From contig JAJRAE010000099.1 of assembly GCA_028682985.1 (NCBI GenBank), positions 1 to 5,528 on the forward strand: 5,528 bases of DNA, given 5' to 3'. The notes under the pieces are model-generated. The model was not told where the DNA came from, ran no database searches, and saw only the letters and a program-made list of their open reading frames with translations. The stretch comes from Methanobacterium sp. (GTDB lineage Archaea > Methanobacteriota > Methanobacteria > Methanobacteriales > Methanobacteriaceae). This document shows positions 1 through 4,605 of the stretch, piece by piece; the stretch's first letter is position 1; every line of letters begins with the position of its first letter. The translations under genes were made by a program, and so were the position numbers.

Positions 1-513
1 TGGCAGCACGGCTACACCGAAACCCGGATACTGGCCACCATGATAGACGACCCTAAAATGGTGACTGAGGAGCAGATGGACAGATGGGCCTGGGAGTTCA
101 ACTCCTGGGATGTATGCGACCAGTGCTGCATGAAACTATTCCGTAAAACACCTTACGCCTACCAGAAGATATATGAGTGGAGTAAACAGGATGAAGAGTT
201 TGTGAAGAGAGCGGCCTTCACATTAATCGCCACGCTGGCTGTTCATGATAAAAAAGTGGATGATGAGAAATTCATTGAACTATTCCCCATCATAATTCGG
301 GAATCAACTGATAATCGTAATTTTGTGAAAAAAGCAGTGAACTGGGCTTTAAGACAGATTGGAAAACGTAATCTTAACTTAAATAAGAAAGCCATTTTAA
401 TTGCTAGGAAAATAGATAAATTAGACTCAAAAAGCGCTAAATGGATTGCAAAAGATGCCATACGGGAACTTTTAAGTGAAAAAGTTCAGAAGAGATTACA
501 GGAAAAGGCCTGA
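1..513 (+). CDS. DNA alkylation repair protein, AlkD/COG4912-like, 5'-truncated by the window edge
   Basis: HEAT-repeat-type DNA alkylation repair family (AlkD-like DNA glycosylases that remove alkylated purines). The reading frame is open from base 1: 13 residues (WQHGYTETRILAT) precede the first ATG at 40 and fit the family's conserved E-x-RILA-x-MIDDP segment, so that ATG is internal and the true start is upstream. About 170 residues are visible; from memory, full-length members have roughly 220-240. Counting the W at base 1 as residue 1, motifs are SWDVCDQCC (35-43), LFRKTPYAY, FVKRAAF (67-73), LAVHDKK and KKAVNWALRQIGKRN (110-124). W36 and D40 have the W-x3-D spacing of the substrate pocket in Bacillus AlkD; R70 and W115 may match its other pocket residues, but that alignment is inferred. 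The C-terminus is Lys-rich and may bind DNA. GC content drops strongly along the gene. The family is confident; enzymatic activity is untested for this subfamily. Confidence 0.88.
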   Translation, partial: WQHGYTETRILATMIDDPKMVTEEQMDRWAWEFNSWDVCDQCCMKLFRKTPYAYQKIYEWSKQDEEFVKRAAFTLIATLAVHDKKVDDEKFIELFPIIIRESTDNRNFVKKAVNWALRQIGKRNLNLNKKAILIARKIDKLDSKSAKWIAKDAIRELLSEKVQKRLQEKA

Positions 514-533
514 AATCCCCCTAAATTAATCAA

Positions 534-540
534 TTTTTTT
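534..540 (+). terminator. Archaeal-type T-run terminator after the alkylation repair gene
   Basis: A run of seven T follows the TGA stop at 511-513 by about 20 nt and sits in AT-rich DNA, as expected for archaeal oligo-U termination. It overlaps the stop codon of the convergent tspO-like gene, so the two genes meet almost end to end. No GC-rich hairpin precedes it. Confidence 0.5.
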
Positions 541-1024
541 AAATATTCAATAAATAAACACTGTAGTTAAGATATGCAGCGATGCTAACCCAGACAATAT
601 AGGGGACAAGTAAGAATCCTGCTGGTTTTGATATGCGGTAGAAGACTATTATGTTTGCTAGGATAGCTATCCATAGAATGATGATGGTTATAAGTCCACC
701 TAAAGGTGAATGCAGCCCGAAGAATATAATCGACCATGATGTGTTCAGGATTAACTGTACAGCAAATATTCCTATGGCTATTTTAACATCTTTTCGTTTT
801 AATCCTTTACTCCACACCAAGTAGAGGGCTATACCCATCAGGATGAAGAGGGTGGTCCATACCGGTCCGAATACCCAATTTGGGGGTGTCCAGGTTGGCT
901 TGGTCAGTGCGGTATACCAGGTGGTTATTTCGGTGATGGTGAAATAGTTTCCTATAGATCCTGCAATAAAGACTACAGCAATCGATAAAATTAATTTTAG
1001 TATTTCTTTTAAATTAAAATTCAT
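539..1024 (-). CDS. tspO: TspO/MBR family integral membrane protein
   Basis: 161 residues, the usual size of the TspO/peripheral benzodiazepine receptor (MBR) family. These are five-helix membrane proteins that bind porphyrins and sterols and are linked to tetrapyrrole and oxidative-stress responses. Predicted membrane segments are about 8-28, 49-71, 80-100, 106-128 and 133-157. Family signatures are visible: WYTALTKPTWTPP (36-48), VFGPVWT (51-57), MGIALYLVW (63-71), LNTSWSIIFFGL (93-104) and PYIVWVSIAAYLN (141-153), including the conserved aromatic residues. The ATG at 1024 has GGGTG 7-8 nt upstream. The gene lies 21 nt downstream of a flavin-type split-barrel gene on the same strand, so the two are probably co-transcribed. 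Methanobacteriales make siroheme- and F430-type tetrapyrroles and generally little or no heme, so the ligand here is open. The family call is very secure; the role is inferred. Confidence 0.95.
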   Translation of the reverse strand: MNFNLKEILKLILSIAVVFIAGSIGNYFTITEITTWYTALTKPTWTPPNWVFGPVWTTLFILMGIALYLVWSKGLKRKDVKIAIGIFAVQLILNTSWSIIFFGLHSPLGGLITIIILWIAILANIIVFYRISKPAGFLLVPYIVWVSIAAYLNYSVYLLNI

Positions 1025-1030
1025 TTATTA

Positions 1031-1036
1031 ACACCC
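1031..1036 (-). promoter_or_regulatory. Shine-Dalgarno site of the tspO-like gene
   Basis: On the minus strand GGGTGT lies 6-8 nt before the ATG at 1024. GGTG matches the archaeal 16S rRNA 3' end (complement of CACC), which supports the chosen start and translation from a shared message with the upstream gene. Confidence 0.5.
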
Positions 1037-1045
1037 AATTTTATT

Positions 1046-1495
1046 TTATGAATTTTTTATGCCTATAATTTTCTTTACATCCACCAGCTTCCACACATAG
1101 GATTTCTCCTCCCCAAGGAGCGCTTCCGGTGGGTCTTCTGGCCGGTGGCCCAGCGCGGCCATTATAACCGATGAGAGGTTCTTCTCTTTTAAGAGGTCCA
1201 CGAAGAGCTCTCTTGCATGGGTTTTCTCCTCATCATCCTCCACCTCTTCAATCTTCCCTTGCATGGTCACGAATTTGTAATTAGTAAGATCAGGGTGGTA
1301 GTTTTCTATCTCCACCGCCACTTGCGGATTTTCCCTAAACAACTCTATCTTCTTCCCATACTTGGTAGAGAGGAAGTAGAGGTACCTCCCATCAAAAACG
1401 TACAGGAAAGGAGCGATGTAGGGATACTCCCCCTGGAAGGCTATCCTGCTCAGGTACTGTTCATGTATAAGCTCATCATATTCTTCTTTAATCAT
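1046..1495 (-). CDS. Pyridoxamine 5'-phosphate oxidase-related, FMN-binding split-barrel protein
   Basis: A small (about 149-165 residue) member of the flavin-binding split-barrel superfamily (PNPOx-like / NimA-like). Members typically bind FMN, or F420 in some archaea, and act in redox reactions; the substrate here is unknown. From the ATG at 1495: N-terminal helix EEYDELI (4-10), strands RIAF-x-GEYPYIAPFLYVFDG (18-36), then FLSTKYGKKIELFRENPQVA (41-60), where STK-x-GKK is the likely flavin-phosphate region. Next come F-x-TMQGKIEEVED (75-87) and a C-terminal helix and strand ending in VWKLVDVKKI (134-143). The start is uncertain: the frame is open to an ATG at 1543, but that codon overlaps a TATA-like box, and none of the candidates has a clear Shine-Dalgarno. 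A TTG at 1510 (giving MKLPIMIKEEY) is plausible because I recall homologues carrying a similar lead. The gene lies 21 nt upstream of the tspO-like gene. It has GC-richer stretches than its flanks. Confidence 0.85.
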   Translation of the reverse strand: MIKEEYDELIHEQYLSRIAFQGEYPYIAPFLYVFDGRYLYFLSTKYGKKIELFRENPQVAVEIENYHPDLTNYKFVTMQGKIEEVEDDEEKTHARELFVDLLKEKNLSSVIMAALGHRPEDPPEALLGEEKSYVWKLVDVKKIIGIKNS

Positions 1496-1542
1496 TATAG
1501 GCAGTTTCAAAATGGACAATTGTATAACCCCACACACGATCA

Positions 1543-1552
1543 TTTTATAAAA
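1543..1552 (-). promoter_or_regulatory. Candidate TATA box for the split-barrel/TspO unit
   Basis: TTTTATAAAA on the minus strand, in an AT-rich gap (1544-1630) after the VOC gene. With the usual 25-27 nt archaeal spacing, transcription would begin near 1521, giving a leader of about 10 nt to the TTG at 1510 or about 26 nt to the ATG at 1495. A second TATA-like string at 1577-1584 (TTATATTT on the minus strand) would start near 1554 instead, which would also allow the ATG at 1543. Not resolved by sequence alone. Confidence 0.35.
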
Positions 1553-1630
1553 TTATTTTTGGAACTATTTTAATTTAAATATAATTATTTTAAGTTTATT
1601 TATTGGAATGGTAAATTTAAACCCTTTAAC

Positions 1631-2044
1631 CTATTCTTCGCTGGCTGCGAAGTTCCATTTAATTCCGAATTTATCCACCAGAGTTCCGTAGGCCGGACTG
1701 AAAAAGGTAGCCTCCAGGGGCATCTGAACTGTTCCATCCTGGGAGAGAACCTGGAAGGCCTTTTCCACCTCTTCCTTACTTCCCTCAAAAACTACGGAAA
1801 CCCGTTCACTTGGGGCGTCGTTGAAATCCCCAAAGGTGTCTGACAGGCGGATGAAATTATCCCCAAAAGGCAGTGCAGCCTGTAGAACCCATTTATTCAT
1901 ACTCTCAGGTATCTCCATATCCGGATTAGGAGGCATATCACCAAAACGCATTATCTCCGGAGTTTTAATATCAAAAGCATCCTGGTAAAGTTCAATAGCC
2001 TCCTGGCATTCTCCTTTAAAGGTTAAGTATGGTCTGATTTCCAT
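1631..2044 (-). CDS. VOC-superfamily protein, PhnB/YjdN-like (glyoxalase/bleomycin-resistance fold)
   Basis: 137 residues, matching the PhnB-like branch of the vicinal oxygen chelate superfamily, also annotated as '3-demethylubiquinone-9 3-methyltransferase-like'. Family signatures: N-terminal PYLTFKGECQEAIELYQDAF (5-24), where the second half is the typical EA-x3-Y helix; IMRFGDMP (31-38); LQAALPFGDNFIRLSDT (54-70); and C-terminal MPLEATFFSPAYGTLVDKFG (108-127) followed by IKWNF. The protein contains no histidine at all, so it cannot form a His-containing glyoxalase I-type metal site. Its reaction, if any, is unknown, and names implying ubiquinone methylation or phosphonate use should not be trusted. 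The ATG at 2044 has an excellent Shine-Dalgarno. It lies 58 nt downstream of the MBL-rhodanese gene, and I see no good TATA box at the right distance in between, so read-through from that gene is possible. Confidence 0.88.
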   Translation of the reverse strand: MEIRPYLTFKGECQEAIELYQDAFDIKTPEIMRFGDMPPNPDMEIPESMNKWVLQAALPFGDNFIRLSDTFGDFNDAPSERVSVVFEGSKEEVEKAFQVLSQDGTVQMPLEATFFSPAYGTLVDKFGIKWNFAASEE

Positions 2045-2047
2045 TTT

Positions 2048-2057
2048 ATCATCTCCT
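2048..2057 (-). promoter_or_regulatory. Strong Shine-Dalgarno of the VOC gene
   Basis: AGGAGATGAT on the minus strand differs by one base from the archaeal consensus AGGAGGTGAT and ends 3 nt before the ATG, with the GGAG core 8 nt away. It fixes the start at 2044 and is the strongest ribosome-binding site in the window. The adjacent TAATATATAA (2061-2070) resembles a TATA box but is too close to the start to give a leader carrying this site. Confidence 0.8.
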
Positions 2058-2092
2058 TTTTTATATATTATTCATATTAGGACAAACAAAGG

Positions 2093-2100
2093 AAAAAAAA
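2093..2100 (-). terminator. T-run terminator after the MBL-rhodanese gene
   Basis: Eight consecutive T on the minus strand begin 2 nt after the TAG stop at 2103-2105, followed by CC and a second T-rich stretch. This is a typical archaeal oligo-U signal. If efficient, it would separate the MBL-rhodanese message from the VOC gene; if leaky, the two are co-transcribed. Confidence 0.5.
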
Positions 2101-2102
2101 TT

Positions 2103-3464
2103 CTAAACAACAGGATACCCCGCCTGCAACCAGGCCTTCATACTACCTAATATTGTGGCTACATCCTTATATCCATTATTAAGTAAAATACTGGATGCTA
2201 TAGTAGATTTATTTCCCTTATCACAGTAGATAACTATTTTCTTATCTCTAGGGATTTCATCCAATCGTTCACGTACATATCCCAGGTAAATGTGATGGGC
2301 CCCTTCGATGTATCCTTTATCCCAATCGGTTATCTTCCGTACATCTAAAATATATATAGAATCATCAAACTGCCTCTCCTTTAGTTTATGCACGGACCAG
2401 AGTTCTAATTTCTTTATGGGCTGGGCTTGCAAGTACCAGCTTGAAAATCCCCCGCCCAGATAGCCGTAAATATAATCATATCCTAAACGGACTAAGAATT
2501 TGCGCACCTGGTCCATACCATGACCTTCCTCATCCACGATTACTATTGGATCTTCGTAGTTGAGCATCCAGCCTGCGTAGACAGGCAAACCAGATTTCCA
2601 AATACTCAGGGTATCAGGGATGTGTGCTCCTCCGAAACTTGGAGGATTTCTCACATCAACAATCTGCGCACCTTTATCCCTAATTGCTTTAAAGTCATCT
2701 ACCTTCAAGACCTTTAATGGAGGGAGTTTACAGAGTAATTTAGGCCCTGCAAGGTTTAATTCTTCCATCTTATTAAAATATGGTGGTGTATAGAGTTTTT
2801 CATTGATTTTAAATTCAATAAATTCCCTTCTACTACAATTCAAATATTCATTGGTTTTCTTTTCATATCCGATAGTGGTGAGCTCCTGCTCTCGGATATC
2901 TGCCCCACAGACTGAACCCGCCCCATGGGCAGGGCATAAAATTACCTGATTGCCTAAAGGTATTATTTTATTATGAAGGCTTCTGTAGAGTTTAAGAGCA
3001 TTATTCTTACTTTGTGATTCACCATACAGGTCCACCCTTCCAGTCTCACCTGCAAAGAGGGCATCACCAGTAAATACCATATATATTTCGTCTGAAACTG
3101 CTTTATCTTTTACTGTGATGGATATGCTCTCATCAGTATGGCCTGGTGTTTCCAATACCTCGAGTTCCATTGTTCCCATTTGGAATTTATCCCCTTCACT
3201 AACTGGATGTCCATATCCGAAACTTAGCTTTGATCCATGATACACTTTAGCATCGGTTATCTCTGCCAGTTCTACAGAGCCAATTACATAGTCTTCATTG
3301 CGATGGGTTTCAAATATAAATTTAATGTCAAGATTATTTCGTTCAGCTATTTCCAGATAGATATCACAATCCCGGCGGGGGTCGATCACGGCCGCAATAC
3401 CACCAGAACCAATGATATAAGATTTATGTGCTAGACCTGACGATTTAACGGTTTCAAATATCAT
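2103..3464 (-). CDS. MBL-fold hydrolase with two rhodanese domains, CstB-like persulfide dioxygenase/sulfurtransferase family
   Basis: 453 residues; probably a cytoplasmic enzyme of persulfide/sulfane-sulfur chemistry. Domains: metallo-beta-lactamase fold (about 1-220), a linker with TPPYF-x-KMEELN, rhodanese-like domain 1 (about 252-350) and rhodanese domain 2 (about 353-453). This matches the order and size of Staphylococcus CstB (about 444 residues: dioxygenase, pseudo-rhodanese, rhodanese). Metal motifs: THRNEDY (53-59) replaces the usual THxHxDH, then PGHTDES (107-113, H109), FTGDALFAG (131-139, D134) and CPAHGAGSVCG (177-187, H180, C186). H54, H109 and D134 correspond to the three iron ligands of ETHE1-type persulfide dioxygenases. 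Domain 1 keeps DVRNP (270-274), but its active loop has D311 where the catalytic Cys should be. Domain 2 has LDVR (373-376) and YCDKGNKS with Cys414. The ATG at 3464 has GAGGT 6 nt upstream. It is divergent from the ABC operon and the first gene of the minus-strand run. Domain calls are secure; the dioxygenase reaction is inferred. Confidence 0.9.
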   Translation of the reverse strand: MIFETVKSSGLAHKSYIIGSGGIAAVIDPRRDCDIYLEIAERNNLDIKFIFETHRNEDYVIGSVELAEITDAKVYHGSKLSFGYGHPVSEGDKFQMGTMELEVLETPGHTDESISITVKDKAVSDEIYMVFTGDALFAGETGRVDLYGESQSKNNALKLYRSLHNKIIPLGNQVILCPAHGAGSVCGADIREQELTTIGYEKKTNEYLNCSRREFIEFKINEKLYTPPYFNKMEELNLAGPKLLCKLPPLKVLKVDDFKAIRDKGAQIVDVRNPPSFGGAHIPDTLSIWKSGLPVYAGWMLNYEDPIVIVDEEGHGMDQVRKFLVRLGYDYIYGYLGGGFSSWYLQAQPIKKLELWSVHKLKERQFDDSIYILDVRKITDWDKGYIEGAHHIYLGYVRERLDEIPRDKKIVIYCDKGNKSTIASSILLNNGYKDVATILGSMKAWLQAGYPVV

Positions 3465-3470
3465 ACAACA

Positions 3471-3475
3471 ACCTC
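3471..3475 (-). promoter_or_regulatory. Shine-Dalgarno of the MBL-rhodanese gene
   Basis: GAGGT on the minus strand, 6 nt before the ATG at 3464, supports that start. No clear TATA box was found at a matching distance upstream; the region is uniformly AT-rich. Confidence 0.55.
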
Positions 3476-3535
3476 ATAACTAAAAAATTAGGTAAATATG
3501 TTCTTAAATTATTATTATATTGTTATTAGAATTTA

Positions 3536-3570
3536 TTTTTTTTCATAATGCAATTTAAATGTAAAAAAAA
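3536..3570. repeat. AT-rich inverted repeat in the divergent intergenic region
   Basis: T8 plus CAT (3536-3546) can pair with ATG plus A8 (3559-3570) with one bulged base, leaving a 12-nt loop. It lies near the middle of the 198-bp region between the divergent genes. It could be a bent-DNA element or a binding site, or only a product of low-complexity AT sequence. Confidence 0.3.
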
Positions 3571-3579
3571 TTATACTTC

Positions 3580-3607
3580 ATGAATAATAAAGATGAAACA
3601 TATTCAT
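3580..3607. repeat. Spaced inverted repeat ATGAATA-N14-TATTCAT, possible operator
   Basis: Two perfect 7-bp inverted half-sites (3580-3586 and 3601-3607) have centres 21 bp apart, about two helical turns. They lie just upstream of the candidate TATA box of the ABC operon. The arrangement suits a dimeric regulator, but 7-bp AT-rich matches arise easily by chance here. Confidence 0.3.
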
Positions 3608-3616
3608 TTAAACAAC

Positions 3617-3625
3617 TTTTTAAAG
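3617..3625 (+). promoter_or_regulatory. Candidate TATA box of the ABC exporter operon
   Basis: TTTTTAAAG lies about 43 nt before the ATG at 3663. Typical archaeal spacing puts the transcription start near 3646, giving a short leader that contains the Shine-Dalgarno at 3651-3656. A pair of ATTAAT boxes (3629-3634 and 3642-3647, 7-nt spacer) covers the predicted start site. Confidence 0.35.
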
Positions 3626-3650
3626 AAAATTAATTCATTCCATTAATCGA

Positions 3651-3656
3651 AGAGGT
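3651..3656 (+). promoter_or_regulatory. Shine-Dalgarno of the ABC ATPase gene
   Basis: AGAGGT ends 6 nt before the ATG at 3663. The next in-frame ATG (3672, Met4) would be 15 nt away, so the site supports 3663 as the start. Confidence 0.6.
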
Positions 3657-3662
3657 AAAACT

Positions 3663-4604
3663 ATGGAATACATGGTGGAAACTGATAATATCACAAAAAG
3701 ATATGGTGATTTCACAGCCGTAGATAATGTGAATCTTAAAATACCTCGGAACAGTGTTTACGGTGTTTTAGGTCCTAATGGCGCCGGTAAAACTACTTTA
3801 ATCTCCATGCTATGCACCATACTTCGCCCCACATCGGGCTATGCTAAGGTGAACGGCTATGATGTGGTTAAGAATGCTAAGGATGTGCGGCAATCCATAG
3901 GAATAGTATTCCAGTCCAGAGCACTCGATGATATTCTTACCGGCCGGGAGCACCTGGAGATGCATGCTTCACTCTATGGGGTGCCCAGCAATCTCAGGAA
4001 GGAAAGAATTGAAGAAATCTTGGATTTAATAGCCCTGGGAGAAAAGGCAGATGAATATACAAAAACCTACTCTGGGGGTATGAAGAGGCGTTTGGAAATT
4101 GGTAGAGGGCTGATACACCATCCAAAACTCTTAATCCTGGATGAACCTACTCTGGGACTGGATCCCCAGACCCGGGAGAACATATGGGAATATATAACTA
4201 AATTAAATGAAAAAGAGGACATAACAGTCCTGATGACTACTCACTACATGGAAGAAGCAGACCAGCTCTGTGATGAGGTGGCCATTATTAATCAGGGAAA
4301 AATCATCAAATCTGACTCTCCACTGCATCTGAAAAGAGAATTGAAAGCGGACACCATCACTGTCCAGGTGGACAAGCCCCAGGAATTCGTTCAGAAAGTG
4401 AAAACCCTGGACTTTGTGGAGGAGGTATTCCAGGATGATTCAACTATCAGGCTACTGGTGGAAAGGGGTGAGAACCTAATACCTCCCCTGGTAAGTTTTG
4501 CAAATAAAAATGATATCATAGTAGAATCCATTGAACTACAGCATCCCAATTTAGAGGATGTTTTCATTAGCTACACCGGCACAAAAATAACGGAAGGTAG
4601 GTAG
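3663..4604 (+). CDS. ABC transporter ATP-binding protein, DrrA (daunorubicin resistance) type
   Basis: 313 residues, the usual size for DrrA/CcmA-type ATPases of ABC-2 exporters. It should bind the cytoplasmic face of the permease encoded next and power export. All nucleotide-binding motifs are intact: A-loop Tyr14 (KRYGDF), Walker A GPNGAGKTT (37-45, K43), Q-loop Gln84 (VFQ), signature YSGGMKRRLEIGRGL (136-150), Walker B LLILDEP (156-162, catalytic E161), D-loop GLD (165-167) and H-loop His194 (TTHYMEEADQLCD). After about residue 225 comes a DUF4162-like C-terminal domain ending in LEDVFISYTG, typical of the family. The ATG at 3663 is chosen because AGAGGT lies 6 nt upstream. The stop is 1 nt before the permease ATG. 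'Daunorubicin' reflects homology only; the substrate in an archaeon is unknown. No regulator gene lies next to it within the window. Confidence 0.95.
   Translation: MEYMVETDNITKRYGDFTAVDNVNLKIPRNSVYGVLGPNGAGKTTLISMLCTILRPTSGYAKVNGYDVVKNAKDVRQSIGIVFQSRALDDILTGREHLEMHASLYGVPSNLRKERIEEILDLIALGEKADEYTKTYSGGMKRRLEIGRGLIHHPKLLILDEPTLGLDPQTRENIWEYITKLNEKEDITVLMTTHYMEEADQLCDEVAIINQGKIIKSDSPLHLKRELKADTITVQVDKPQEFVQKVKTLDFVEEVFQDDSTIRLLVERGENLIPPLVSFANKNDIIVESIELQHPNLEDVFISYTGTKITEGR
4594..4598 (+). promoter_or_regulatory. Shine-Dalgarno of the ABC permease gene, inside the ATPase coding end
   Basis: AAGGT ends 7 nt before the ATG at 4606 and lies within the last codons of the ATPase gene. With the 1-nt intergenic gap, this indicates translational coupling of the two subunits. 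Confidence 0.55.
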
Positions 4605-4605
4605 A

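Noticed and set aside
243..461. 72-codon minus-strand frame
   Set aside because: Antisense to conserved alkylation-repair sequence.
1217..1573. 118-codon open frame on the plus strand
   Set aside because: Antisense to the well-supported split-barrel gene; hydrophobic low-information translation with no recognisable family.
1600..1788. 62-codon minus-strand frame overlapping the VOC gene end
   Set aside because: Out-of-frame shadow of the VOC gene, rich in Arg and Pro, with no family match.
2061..2070. TAATATATAA on the minus strand as the VOC promoter
   Set aside because: Only about 17 nt before the ATG; a start site 25 nt downstream would fall inside the gene and exclude the strong Shine-Dalgarno.
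2520..2717. 65-codon plus-strand frame, and a similar one at 3237-3434
   Set aside because: Both are antisense to the 453-residue MBL-rhodanese gene, with no ribosome-binding site and no recognisable motifs.
3288..3305. Treating the MBL domain as a decayed pseudo-enzyme
   Set aside because: The other motifs (PGHTDES, FTGDALFAG, CPAHGAG) are intact and the three expected iron ligands remain, so an active mononuclear site is more likely.
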